A stretch of DNA of 64,000 nucleotides from Coffea arabica (lineage: Eukaryota; Streptophyta; Magnoliopsida; Gentianales; Rubiaceae). Every line of letters starts with the position of its first letter. Position 1 is the first letter of the stretch. This document shows positions 1 to 13,495 of this stretch, piece by piece. Both the position numbers and the translations under genes were made by a program. The notes under the pieces were generated by a model that worked only from the letters and a program-made list of their open reading frames with translations, had not been told where the DNA came from and made no database searches. The stretch is from assembly GCF_036785885.1 (NCBI RefSeq), contig NC_092323.1:10300501-10364500 (forward strand), in the 5' to 3' direction.

Positions 1-413
1 GCTCCCGCTCCCACTTGGCCTTGATTACATTCCACCAAGTCCGGGCAGCTCCCTCAAATTGAAAAACTGCAAAAGAAATTTGCCGCTCCTCTGTATATCC
101 AAGTGCGGCAAAGATATCTAGCATACGGTCTAACCAACACTCGGGTATGTCAGGGTTTGGTCCACCTACAAATTTAGGAGGGACAAACTTGTGGAACCGT
201 TCTAGCGCACGGTTCTCTCTATCATTATTCCCCCCCATGATCCCCAGTGTTCCCAGCATGTTGACCCTGCCCCTGACCTTGTTGGTTTACCATTCTCTCC
301 AATAAATCAGCCATCCGCTGAATGGCTGTAGCTACTTGGTCGGGTTCGTTTTCATTCTCTCCCTCCGGGCCTCGTCCGCGCCCCCTACCTCTACCTCGAC
401 CACCGGCGTCCAT
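1..413 (-). pseudogene. gag start of the Ty3/gypsy element, frameshifted
   Basis: The reading frame starts at 413 with a Gly-Arg repeat tract followed by a short helix rich in Met/Leu/Gln. It hits a stop at about 225 just after a run of seven G (on the minus strand) at 230-236. From that run onward a different frame stays open to the window edge. That frame encodes the typical gag start: an Arg-Phe-Lys-Phe-type motif, PPKFVGG, a Cys-Trp pair, a Met-Leu-Asp-Ile-Phe stretch and an Ala-Arg-Thr-Trp-Trp motif. One inserted base in the G run explains the break. It could be an inactivating mutation, a homopolymer sequencing error, or (less likely) programmed frameshifting. The element is truncated by the window. 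Confidence 0.7.
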
Positions 414-720
414 TTAAGTTCAAAACGGTCTATAATGGAAATAATGTGTGTGTTTAGTATTGCGGATATAAGCGACATAAAGAAATCGAGCCATAATAAG
501 AAGTACAAGAAACACACAAAAGATAACCTCAAAAAGGTCATACTACATATATACAAGTCATTTACAAAACACGCCAAAACAATACACAAGTTAACCGACA
601 TCCGGTCGGTTCAAAACCCAATACATACAAGAGCACTACGGCTCCAAAATCTGACCAAATCCACCATATAACACAACCCAAACGAGTAGCAGAGGAGTAA
701 ACAAAAATCCCAGAACGGCC

Positions 721-1281
721 CTACACGCTTCCCCTAGGGCCCCAGTCCCCAACCGATCCTAGGGTGTCGACCTCGTCCATCGGCTCCAGGCCGATAGCAC
801 GAGGCGGTGCCTCAGCAATCATGTCTAAGAGAGCCTCGCAATCAAGCATGATCCCCTGAACGCGTTCTCTCATCTGCCTCTTCATCGCTAGAAAGTGCTG
901 CTGTGTCTCGTGAAGCTGCTGACGAAAGGCATCAGTCCTTTCCTCCTCCTCTCTCAGGCTCTGCTCAGTCTCTCTAATGCGCATGGCCTGCCCATGGCCT
1001 ACGTGTCTGGCCTCTGCTAACGAACGGCCCAAACGCTCGTTCGCCTTAGCCAGGCGACGGCGCTCGTCATCGACAGCTAGAACCACCTCATCCGGGTAGC
1101 CAAAGGTATGCCTGCACTCACATGGCCGATTCATTCGGCCAAACGGTGAGTACATCACATAGGGCCCCCCGGCCCTCCTCTGGAATCGCAGCACTCGACG
1201 GCGCAATACCTGATTAACCGGGCCCCCAGCGCTCGGAGGGCGCGGTCCTGATCCGGATCCACTAGGCTCACCAGGCTCCAT
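721..1281 (-). CDS. Extra ORF between primer site and gag, coiled-coil protein
   Basis: An open reading frame of 186 codons starts about 140 bp downstream of the primer binding site and ends about 310 bp before the gag start, on the same strand. The N-terminus is rich in Gly/Pro/Ser. A middle part has a Cys-x-Cys-x-x-His motif (residues about 54-58). Residues about 70-150 are rich in Glu, Arg, Gln and Leu and look like a long coiled coil. I do not recognise a named domain. Most plant Ty3/gypsy elements have nothing between primer site and gag. Ogre/Tat elements do carry an extra ORF there, but they usually use a different tRNA primer. The ORF may be a real element-encoded protein or a leader ORF kept open by chance. 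Confidence 0.6.
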   Translation of the reverse strand: MEPGEPSGSGSGPRPPSAGGPVNQVLRRRVLRFQRRAGGPYVMYSPFGRMNRPCECRHTFGYPDEVVLAVDDERRRLAKANERLGRSLAEARHVGHGQAMRIRETEQSLREEEERTDAFRQQLHETQQHFLAMKRQMRERVQGIMLDCEALLDMIAEAPPRAIGLEPMDEVDTLGSVGDWGPRGSV

Positions 1282-1416
1282 CCCTACAAAATTTTAACAT
1301 TATCTGGTCAGTTTGACGGCATTTCAGCTTAAACGAGATCATTCAATCTTAAAAGAATCACGTAACCCTAATGCCTATTACATATGTCCCAAGTGCCCAA
1401 ATCCGCTAACTTAGGC

Positions 1417-1428
1417 GCTCTGATACCA
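1417..1428 (-). other. Primer binding site for initiator tRNA-Met
   Basis: On the minus strand the 12 bases read TGGTATCAGAGC, the standard complement to the 3' end of plant initiator tRNA-Met, starting two bases after the LTR end. This is where minus-strand DNA synthesis of the element would be primed. Its position confirms both the LTR boundary and the element's orientation. Confidence 0.9.
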
Positions 1429-1430
1429 CC

Positions 1431-2290
1431 TGTGACGACCCCACCGTACCCAGAGGCGTACCAAAGAGCTTAGCAGGCCGTCTGCCTAACTCGCGCTAGC
1501 ACTCAAAATCAAAACTAATAACAACTAGTCACGGCTCTTCTTCTTCTTCTTCTTCTCTTCACGGTTCTCTTCTCTTTTCTCTCTCTCTCTCACGGTTCTT
1601 TTCCTCTTTTCTTTCCTTTGTTGTTTTAACTCTAAGACTTATGCTTCTATGGTCTCTTATGTCTTAAGATTATAAGACATCACAACTCCCAACAACTATA
1701 GATATTTTGAAGTCTTGGCCAATCACAAGAAAGTATGCCAATTGCCTTTAAGTCCTTGCTTCCATGATTTCTTACTTTCTCAACTCTTGCCCAACTAACT
1801 TTCCTTTTCTTTCAAACTACTCCATAGAGCATATAATTAACCTAGGCTAAAACTCCTAATCACACTTAGCAATTACACTAATCACCCTTAACCTTACTTA
1901 CCTATTCCATACCAATCTTTATCACACTTAAAATTCAACAAGTAAACACTTCCATGTCACACCTAAAATTAGGGTATAATTCCAACTTAATCATTCTAAT
2001 TCACCACTTAACTAGAGTTTTTCCTTGATTAGGGTTTTCTACCCTTTTAAACCCACTTAACCCTATATAATACTATACGAAAACATACATACACATATCT
2101 AATACACATCTGAACATTCAATTGCCTTATAAATGGCTAACCAGGGTTTTGCTTTAAAATTTTCGATTTTTGAGCAATTAGGGTTTCTCAAATTCCCAAT
2201 TAGGGATTTTCGGATTATTTGGAATAATAATCACAGTAAAACTTATTATTTTCACATAAAATCACAATTTAGGGCAACCGGGGTCTCACA
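1431..2290 (-). repeat. 5' LTR of the Ty3/gypsy element
   Basis: The LTR is about 860 bp. On the plus strand it starts TGTGACGACCCC and ends CCGGGGTCTCACA, so both ends carry TG/CA and an imperfect inverted repeat. The primer binding site abuts it at the internal side, which fixes that boundary. It contains CTT/CT-rich runs near 1533-1590 and an AT-rich TATA-like stretch near 2053-2072 that could serve as the minus-strand promoter. The second LTR is not in the window, so age cannot be estimated. Confidence 0.85.
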
Positions 2291-3425
2291 AATGCTGAGT
2301 TCGAATTGAACTTGAACTACTTGATTGAGGTTTCGAGTCAAGCTTGAATATGTATATCATATATTCAAGAACTCGTTGAATTATATCAAGTACTCAGTGT
2401 AATATTTAATTAATATATTATAAATAATTAAATTACCTTTTTAATTTGCTTATTTGGAATATTTACGATCCTAACCATTTGTCAAGTTTGAGTACTTGAG
2501 TTTGAGCTCCCCAACTTCTCGAACCCTATCGAGTCGGGTTCGAGTGTTTCCAGTATAACGTTGAGTTGAGCTCGAGTTTTGTTTAAATAACTCGTCCGAG
2601 TACTGCTACTAGGCATTGAGTCCAAACTCGAGTATGGCAAATAATAGCATATTTATATATTTTATTTATGTAAATGTCAATTTTCTGCATGTATTATAAA
2701 ATTATAAAACCAAATCTCATAAAAAATAATTTTGACAAATATATTTAAAACATTTTAAAATATTTATTTATTATTGTACATGCATTGAGTATGTCTTAAG
2801 CACTAATTATTATTATACATATACTATATATAAAGGGAGAGGTGGGAGTTTGGAACATAAGTTTTTTTTGCCACTTTTTATATTTCCAACTTTATTCTGG
2901 TGAAAGTCATTCATAAACTTTTATTTGGGGGTGAATAATTATTATCACTTTATAAATTTTCATTTTTACCCTTATGAAAACTGTTATTACTTTAATTACC
3001 TACATATGTTGTCAAGATAACCACCCATGACCATTTTACTTTTAGCTATTTAAGCATATATTTTCAACATAATTATCTCTAAGGATTATAACTTCTAATA
3101 TAGAATTATTTTATGAAATAATTTTTTTGGTCAAACATATGAAATAAATTTAAAAGATCAAACTTTGTTCCAGCAATAAAAATTTTACGAGTGTGCATAT
3201 AGCACTAGTTATTATTACGGCGTGGAATTGAAGCTTTTTTGAAATTGAAGGAAATTAGGTGAAACAACTATTGAGGGAAAAAATGGCATTGATGGAATTT
3301 AGCTTAAAAAACAAGGCTGATGCATGAGGCAATATGCTTAAAATTTTTACGGAAATTGCGTTGTGGTTTTCTAGAATGAGAGCCAATAGAATTCTTTTCT
3401 GACATAGTAGTATGATCTTCAAAAA
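2291..3425. other. AT-rich spacer with GAGTT/CTCGA-type repeat
   Basis: No gene is visible. Positions about 2290-2640 are built of degenerate short units around GAGTTCGAGTT, TTGAGCTCGAG and their complements. Similar units appear again at about 52880-53430, so this is a dispersed repeat. The rest is AT-rich and includes a possible Helitron relic (listed separately). Confidence 0.6.
2811..3208. mobile_element. Possible non-autonomous Helitron relic
   Basis: The stretch starts near a TATACTATATATAAAGGGAG-like head. It ends with a small hairpin (GTGC, five-base loop, GCAC) that runs straight into CTAG followed by T. A CTRR end next to a hairpin and insertion before T are Helitron hallmarks. The expected 5' TC is not clear, and the hairpin is short. 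No coding capacity is seen. Confidence 0.25.
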
Positions 3426-3536
3426 TTTATTTCTTTCTCTCTCCTCTCATTCTAACTGGTTTTTAACACAGACCATTTTTCTTCATCTCTCTCTCTAAAA
3501 ACCCTAATTCAACACTTTCTCTCCTCTCTTTCGAAC

Positions 3537-4047
3537 ATGACAAGATCAGGTATTTCCGCCTTCATTGTATTTCCATTGCAATTAATTTTTGCTTATATTT
3601 TCTCACATGTGTGATTGAATTGTGTACAAGCACTTCTAAGCTTATTGAGATTTGTATAATTCTGTTGAATCAAGTTGTTGATTGTCTGAATTATGGTTGT
3701 TATTGGTGTAATTAATCGCTAGTTGTGTTAAAGATTGGATTTTGGTTGTTAAATCACGGGTTTGAATGAATTTTGGATTTTGGAGGTTCTAATTGTTGTT
3801 TGCTAATTGGTTGCATTGGATTGTTTTGTGGATGCTGACTTTATGATTTGATGCGGTGTGGGGATTGCTTAGATGACGAAATTTCGGTGATTCATGGAAA
3901 ATCTGATGTGGGTTTTGGATTTTAGTGATGAATATGAATTTTTTGTTTGGTGGAAATTTGAATTTTGTGCTAAATAGGTGCTTTTGATTTGTGTGGTTTG
4001 TAGAGTGAATGCTGTTTGAGCGATCAGTTGTTGCTGCGTAGATGTAG
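3537..4047 (+). promoter_or_regulatory. Three head-to-tail upstream ORFs ending in AUG-stop
   Basis: After splicing the leader intron, the first AUG (3537) encodes five residues and stops at TGA 4006-4008. The next AUG begins at once (4009) and gives a 10-residue ORF ending TAG at 4039-4041. A third AUG follows immediately (4042-4044) and is itself followed directly by TAG (4045-4047). The main start codon is six bases later, at 4054, and all four are in the same frame. Such a leader would be expected to reduce translation of the main ORF. The second and third uORFs do not depend on the intron model; the first does. Confidence 0.55.
3550..4003 (+). other. Intron in the 5' leader of the 4054 gene
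   Basis: The donor is CAG|GTATTT at 3550. The acceptor is a T/G-rich tract ending TTTGTAG at 4003. The first exon is a CT-rich leader, about 3425-3549, typical of plant 5' UTRs. A leader intron directly before a single-exon coding region is common in plants. The intron is inferred from splice signals and the T-rich composition of the interval. Confidence 0.6.
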
Positions 4048-4053
4048 AGAGAA

Positions 4054-5196
4054 ATGGAAGCTAATACTTGTGATATAAATCACTTGGATGCTGATGTGCT
4101 TTTACCGCCTCGAAAGCGGCTTCTTGCTGGGCTGAAAAGACAGAATTCTGATGTGAATCCGCAAACTCCTACCAGTGCTTCTAATGGTGGGAGCGAATTT
4201 GATTCCCGCGTTAATAATTTAATGAAATCTCATTTGAGTAACCCTAACTTATCAAATGAGGAGATTGTGGAGGCGTCTAGATTGGCTGCCGTAGAAGCAG
4301 CCAAGGCAGCACAGGCTGCTAGGGCCACAGCTGAAGAGAAAGCTGCAAAAGCAGCTAAGGCAGTGGCTGCTGCAAAGAGTGCCCTAGAATTGGTTGCTAC
4401 TGTCTCTGAGGAGATTGATAATGGAGAAAAATACTTGAAGAAGAACAAGATGAAGAAGCATGTACAAGTCCAAACTTTGTATAATAAGCCAAGAGGGTCT
4501 CAAGGATGGAAAACAGATGAAGAATTAGCTCGAAAGTTGCATCGGGCCATCAACAGTTCCCCGAGAATATTGAAGAACACTTCTACTTCTGACTCCAAAA
4601 GTCACAAACATAAGAAACTTAAAAGGTCATCTTCTTTTGAGAAGACAGCAGTTAGTAATGGTGGTACTGTTTTGCATGTAAACCAGGCTTTGGCTAGCAA
4701 TGGTAATGGTATAGCTGGTGGGATGGATCATGATGGTTCTGTCCAGGATGGTTACAGGGCAAAAGTAGATTTAAACATACCAAATTTCAATAAAGCTGAT
4801 GGACAGAAGATGGAAAGTAGGGAAATGTTGAAACATAGTAAACCTGACTTACTAATCATGGAAAATGGGGAACCAGATGCAGTTCAATCGAGTATGAAAG
4901 TTGGGGTTGATGATGATTCTGGCCTTGGTAAAAAGAAGGGGAAGATTAAGCAGAAAAAGTTGCCTTTGAGCATTTGTAGTATTAGGGATCTAGAGAACCC
5001 TAAGGAGGATCTGAAATCTAAGAGCTCGTCTACAACTGACAACAATAGGGCCAAAGTTATTGGCAATAGTAAGTCCATCTTTTCTGTAGGGCCTTCTAGT
5101 GAGGGTGTCATGCCAGTTGAGAGAACATCGATGTGGAAGTGTCAGGCATTCAAGGCTCCTGCTTGTGTCAAACAAAATAAAGTGATGCAGTCTTAG
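4054..5196 (+). CDS. Conserved plant nuclear protein of unknown function
   Basis: This is a 380-residue protein in one exon; I do not recognise a named family. Its N-terminus has a basic PPRKRLLAGLKRQ motif, a likely nuclear signal. Residues about 45-80 hold an Asn-Pro-Asn-Leu-Ser-type motif. An Ala/Lys/Glu-rich helix follows at about 72-116 and is likely a coiled coil. A conserved-looking WKTDEELARKLHRAINSSPR segment lies at about 152-171. Further Lys-rich clusters (HKHKKLKR, KKKGKIKQKK) support nuclear location. A DLNIP motif near residue 240 resembles, but does not exactly match, the EAR repression motif DLNxxP. The start was chosen as the first ATG after three in-frame stops. I infer a chromatin or transcription role only weakly. 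Confidence 0.8.
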   Translation: MEANTCDINHLDADVLLPPRKRLLAGLKRQNSDVNPQTPTSASNGGSEFDSRVNNLMKSHLSNPNLSNEEIVEASRLAAVEAAKAAQAARATAEEKAAKAAKAVAAAKSALELVATVSEEIDNGEKYLKKNKMKKHVQVQTLYNKPRGSQGWKTDEELARKLHRAINSSPRILKNTSTSDSKSHKHKKLKRSSSFEKTAVSNGGTVLHVNQALASNGNGIAGGMDHDGSVQDGYRAKVDLNIPNFNKADGQKMESREMLKHSKPDLLIMENGEPDAVQSSMKVGVDDDSGLGKKKGKIKQKKLPLSICSIRDLENPKEDLKSKSSSTTDNNRAKVIGNSKSIFSVGPSSEGVMPVERTSMWKCQAFKAPACVKQNKVMQS

Positions 5197-6950
5197 TGTT
5201 CATATCTGAATTTCAGCAATTGGCGGCTGCTATTGTAGGAGTTGTGAGCTGTGGTAGTTTTTTAAATTTATGCATTTCATATAGATTTGATCCCCCCCCT
5301 CCCCCTCACCCTGTTGGTTTTTTGCTTGTCAATGGCGTTGTAAGACTTGAAGTTACTTATGTGTATATTGAAGTTTTTTCAAATTGTTTGCTTACATTTC
5401 GTACCAACATCAATGTTTGGTTTTGCCCCAAAGCTTGAGGTCAAGGCATACATAAAATTTGAAATGTTCTTGATTGTTTGATGGTCGTATCTGCCGGAGA
5501 TGATGTCAGCTTGTGTAAAGTATTGCCGCATCAGATAGTTGAAATTATCATCATTGGTCAAGTGCACTAGGGGAAATGTCTAGATTTGTGGCCGTAGCCT
5601 CCATCCTTGATCACAGGGCTATTTGTTAAATCAGTTCAAGTTCTTAGTGAGTGGAACTTTTTGGACCTGTTTTAGGTGGTCTGTACTGTGGCATTTTTGT
5701 ATGGATTGTAGTTTTTTTCTAATGTTTGTTCTTGAGTTGTTTCGAGTCTATACTACCATAACACACAAGCGTGGCAGATGACAGATAGTAATAAAGGATA
5801 TAACATGTGCAAGTCTTGAATGATGATAGCAGTTCTGACATTGGGGATAGCAGTTTGTGGCGGTTTCACCTGGCTGTTTATGGATGCCCACACAGCATTG
5901 CTATTTGGGTGGTCTTCTCGTGGTTTGAAGCATAACTGCCCAAGTGTCCTGTTGGAAAGCCCCTTAATGATGATCTTCCTGCAGACGTAGGGAAATGAAA
6001 TGTTGAACAGACATGGGGGAGAGGTGTTGCTATCCGTTGCTTATATTCTGAACCCGAACTCAATCTGATTTGCTTTGACAGGCAATAGAAATTTATCTCA
6101 CTGGCTTCAATTCATTCTTCCACTTTTAGCATCTTCTCGATCAGTTTGCAACATTAGGTACTTTGAAGTCGTGTTTCTAGAATTCAACCTCTGTTGAAAT
6201 CATCACTCCTTAATGGTGCTAAAGTCAAAACGAAGGAAGATGGTGTTGGGACCTTGGGGTATTAACAGTACTGTCATTATGCATGTGCGCTTTGTTTTTA
6301 AGGCAAATTGAAGGAGTGTAATTAGGCCTATCCCCGATTTTCTTTTTTTTTTTTAATACTCTGATAATTATGGAAACATTGGTTTTATTTCTAAAAACAT
6401 AAGAAATAACATCCAATTGTTGTTTGGTGTGCCATCACAGCTACCTCTATCAAGTTGGTCAACCATGAAGTTGAGTGTTGTTGATTAGGTCATTGATAAA
6501 ATCTTTAAAACGATAGTATTGCTATTATCTTATAAATTTGAAACTCATAACATCTTAGAGTCTTTTGGTAGCTAGTTGCCATCCACTTGAAAACATGAAA
6601 TGTTATGCAGAACTCTGAAATTTTTCAAAAATTCACTTATGGAAAACGTCATTCCAACTTAAACATTGACTTGCTTCTTTAATATCTTTATTTTTTTCAA
6701 CCAAAAAAGTTCCTAAATGCAAACAAATTCTAATTTTTAAAGAATGATTAAAGTTGGATAATCTATGCTTTACCATTCAATGTTTTAACTTGGAATATTC
6801 TCTAGTTAGCCTGCTGTGAGGTTTATCTCAATTCTCCAATCACATTTATTTAGGGAAAAAATAACGGAGAAAACAAAGAGGGAGAGAAAAAGGAACAAAT
6901 TTAAAGACCGCCGCTTCTTTATTCACTTTCTTTCTAGGTTCTTATTTGTA
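5197..6950 (+). other. 3' UTR and AT-rich spacer
   Basis: This region follows the 4054 gene. The first part, up to roughly 5.8-6.1 kb, has T-rich transcript-like composition and may hold its 3' UTR; I could not place a polyadenylation site with confidence. The remainder is AT-rich with homopolymer runs and no supportable gene. Confidence 0.4.
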
Positions 6951-7797
6951 AGGAAAAAAGATTATTTTGGTCCCTCATTTTTGGAATCTTGGCCACTTTA
7001 ATTCTTTATCTATTACCATGATTATTTTAGTCCCTTATCAGTAACACAAAAAAAAAAAAAAAAAACTCAATCTAAGACTTCTAATGAAAATTTTAAAAAC
7101 TCTAACGGAGTTAGTCACGTGCACAATATGTGCACCATTGAAAATGACCATGTTGATTCATTAATGAGTTTGTTTGGATAAGAGTTTATTTGGATGATTT
7201 ATTTGAGATATATTACTGTAGCACTTTTTGTGATGTGATGTATGTGAGATAAAAAGGTGATTGGAAAGATAAAAAGGTGATTGGAATTTGTGAGAATAAA
7301 TTTTGCAAACCAAATTATCTTTGTCCAAATTATCTTCAGAATCGTGTCCAATTTTACCTCTATGTATGCCGCCACATTCCAATTAGGTGTGTGCGTGTGC
7401 TTTTTTTTTATGCTTTTTTTTTTTTTTTTGAAGATAAACTTATAATGTACGGAACCAAGTCAACCAACTCTATTCAGGTCTTTTGATTTCCTATTAAAAG
7501 TTTATAGTGAGTTTATTTTATGAAAGTGACAATTCAAGTGGTCGAAAGGATAAAATTCGAAACCACCTTGAAGATAACAGACCAAAACAGTCATTTTTAA
7601 CATTGCACATAAACGTGACTAACTCCGTTAGAATCTTTCAATTTTCTATTAGAGGTCCTGAATTATTATAATTAGTAGAGGTCCTAGATTATTATTATTA
7701 TTTATAAAGATAAGGGATTAAAATAGTCGTGGTTATAGATAATAGGCTAAACTACCAAAATCCTAAAGGCATGGAACTAAAATGGCCGTTTTCCCTA
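6951..7797. mobile_element. Long-inverted-repeat element (Mutator-like/foldback MITE)
   Basis: The left arm, about 6951-7152, and the right arm, about 7588-7797, are imperfect inverted repeats about 200 bp long. Matching landmarks in order are: the A-rich GGGAAAA end, ATTATTTTGGTCCC/ATTTTAGTTCC, TCTTTATCTATTACCATGATTATTTTAGTCCC against its counterpart, and the precise core CTAACGGAGTTAGTCACGT, found in both arms. There is no coding capacity. Long arms like these are typical of Mutator-like or foldback MITEs. A 9-bp target duplication was not clear; ATTTGTA and ATTTATA flank the ends imperfectly. The middle holds a second, unrelated MITE. Confidence 0.65.
7165..7335 (+). mobile_element. MITE copy nested in the long-inverted-repeat element
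   Basis: It begins with GAGTTTGTTTGGATA and follows the same body as the complete copy at 38594-38763 (TTTATTTGAGATAT, ACTGTAGCACTTTTTGTGATGTGATG, GAGATAAAAAGGTGATTGG). Its right terminus is degraded: the complementary TATCCAAACAAACTC is reduced to TGTCCAAAT. It sits between the arms of the 6951-7797 element, so it inserted after that element. Confidence 0.75.
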
Positions 7798-10457
7798 TTT
7801 ATAATCTTGAATCCTGTTTATATTTAGAGAGAGAGAGAGAGTGCCTGAACAAAAAGAGTACTCATAAATTGGTAAGTCGTAACTCTCTGGATGTTGCTTG
7901 AAAAAATATGCTACTAGTAGGTGTATTAAATTTAATAAAAATGCTCAGTGTATTCAAATATTTCACAAAAAGCAAACCTCAAAAAGAACATCAAAGCATT
8001 TTCGGAAAAGAATTGTATAGAATTTCAAACAATATTAACCCTTTGCATGAAAAAAAACAGAAGTTGTATAATGATTCGCATCTCTCTCTCTCTCTATATG
8101 TATATATATATACACACATATTGAAAAGAATAATAATATTGCTGTTTCTTTTTTTAAGAATAATATATTGTGATCTTGGAGCATCATTCTTAAGCTGTAT
8201 GCATGGGCAGTTAAGCACATCTTGCTCAGTGTCGACAAAATACGTGGCACGTTGGCTTGACGAAGACACTCGATCTAATACAAGAGAATGGATTTAAATA
8301 GTTCGGCCAACATCTGACGAAAGAGAGAATTTTGGTTAATTATGATGACTCTATGTCTGTCTACAAAGAAAACTAGATCAAAAGGCAATCGCTTTAGTTT
8401 CAAATTAATTAATTAGTAATAATTTTTATTTTGAGTTCAAAATGCAAAAATTTACCTAAGAAGTTTGTCTGTTTACTTCATGTTGACTACATTCATACCT
8501 CTTGTAGAGCATTTTTACATGAAATGCATGTATAACAGGTAGAAAAGTATATAGTGAGCACGAAATTAGGATAGAAAATTTGTGAAAAACTGTTAAACAT
8601 GATTTACTGTACAGGTGTAGTCTTCACTCTTCAGATTATTGTGATATATCATTCTAACAAGGATATTTTATTTTTCCTCTCAAATTTTGACCCTAAATTT
8701 AATTGTTACCATCTCTCCACAAAAGTATTTTAAAATATTTATTAAAAAATAAATAAATCTTATATACACTAACACTAACACTATATATGTTATCATCATT
8801 GGATTCAAGACATGTGTGCAAAAGTTGGAATTTAATTTCAAATTTTACATAGTTATCGTTCAGTAAAAACTGACAGTATACACACTATTATTGTAATAAA
8901 AATTAATCTAATTTAAGCACTCACATACAACTTGTTGCAAATTATAGTTGACAATTTTCGTAATTCGTCTTTGAGAGTCCTATTTACATTATAATTTCAG
9001 CATAGTGCAGTTTGGACGCTCAACGACAAAAAAATGTCCTGGTAAATTCCGCAAAATGTTCGAGGAATACAGGTAATATATCAGGAGTTGGGAAATCATC
9101 CAATTTTGCAAAAGTTGAGGATAAGATGGCTTGTCAATGAGTGTGGTTACTAAAAGAAGAACATCCTGAGTGGGTTGCCAAACAAGAAAAGAAGACTCGT
9201 GACAGTTGTATCTGTGATCCCAGAAGGGACTCCGAAGTCCAAACTGTGCAGCGCGCGAACTGGGCTTTCATTGTCAACACTTTCCGTAGCAGAAATGCAA
9301 TTTGCAAGAAATCACTTGCGCCCGTGCATTTCCAAACAATATTTCGGGGCAATCTCACATTCGGCACATCTCATTTCCTTGAGAAAACTACACAAGATTA
9401 TCCTGTTCCAATTTCAAGTATGATAGTGAAACTACAACCGGGCTAGAAAAGGAAAAGCTCTCTTCCAGGTCACGAGCAAACCAGAGGATAGTGTAAACGA
9501 CACTTCATTCACCTGGCCTACGATTCCGACGCATCTAATGGGCTTTTATCCGATATTGCTAATATTTCCTCTTTTACTTCTAACCGTATGCTGCTGAGTT
9601 TCAAAAACATAGACATTACTTATACAGAACAAATGCAAGAATACATTATGTCAAGTAGGTAATCAAGGTCAATTTGCAAAATTTCAGTTACAGTTTCAAA
9701 TTCCCAAAGATACAGCACTTGTACAAATTATGAATTAGTTGAAATTTAGCAGCCGGACCACCCCAAAAGCGAGTCAATAATGTCTTTCCATAACTGAGAT
9801 ATCTAAGCATCCATAAAAAACAAAGTTGATCGTGAAGGCAAAGCAAGCAGCTGCGATCCCATTATAGGACACCACAGGCCAATTGTTCAACTGCCGGAGG
9901 ACCACTTCAGTAACGCAACAGCGGAAGAAGCTTACACTTCCCATCTCAACATTCCACTTCTTCCAGTTGCCAGCTCAGGTTCCTCATCAGGCAATCATTG
10001 TCTTCCACTTGCCAGTTCCTCCAATATATTTGAGATACAAGGCAAGAACTCAACGTCAAAATCAAAGAATACTTGCACAGCCAGATAATCTGTCACTGAG
10101 TGTAGTCATATGATGATATCGAGTAGTTGTTCAGCTTCCTGTTCTCAAGAAGGGGATAGTTTCTGTAAGCCACAATTAAGGCTGCCTGGTAAGTAAAAAC
10201 GTTAAAGGCTAACCAAATTTGTGGACAGAGGTGACAACCATCTGGAATGCCTTTGTGCTACATAAATCAGCATCCAGGTCAATCTTCATGCATATCATTT
10301 CCTTGTGGAAATTCTTAACTATATTACATCTTAGGCAACAAAAAGATCAGGTACTATTACGACTTCAAAAAAACCCAAAAATAAACCATATGGAATAGTT
10401 ATACTGGTAGACACGGATGTAAAGAGGTACTGCAACCACCAAACCAATCCACCTACT
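7798..10457. other. Spacer and SRPK 3' UTR
   Basis: From 7798 to about 9600 I see no gene. The stretch has a CT microsatellite running into TA/CA repeats at 8080-8120, and short ORFs with no recognisable protein. From about 9600 to 10457 the sequence is likely the 3' UTR and downstream region of the minus-strand SRPK gene. No terminal exon beyond the stop at 10458 is required by the reading frame. Confidence 0.4.

Positions 10458-13495
<3,038 letters not shown>

Larger units (their letters stand above)
1..2290 (-). mobile_element. Ty3/gypsy LTR retrotransposon, 5' part, cut by window edge
   Basis: Read on the minus strand, the order is LTR (2290 to 1431), tRNA-iMet primer binding site, a 186-codon ORF, then the start of gag running off the left edge. 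The gag fragment carries the W/R/W-rich signature of plant Ty3/gypsy capsid proteins. Protease, reverse transcriptase and integrase would lie beyond the left edge, so the lineage (for example Tekay/Del versus Tat) cannot be set from this window. The pentamer AATGC just outside the LTR at 2291-2295 would be one half of the target-site duplication; its partner is outside the window. The element is probably not intact, because gag has a frameshift near its start. Confidence 0.9.

Noticed and set aside
642-666. DMG instead of DFG in IRE1 taken as a kinase defect (protein residues, not bases)
   Set aside because: As far as I recall, DMG is usual in plant IRE1 proteins; the catalytic Lys and HRD are intact.
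336-671. Plus-strand ORF across the gag start
   Set aside because: It is antisense to the retrotransposon gag leader and has no recognisable protein.
9134-9446. Overlapping short ORFs on both strands near 9.1-9.4 kb
   Set aside because: They mirror each other on opposite strands, show no domain, and fall in the region downstream of SRPK.
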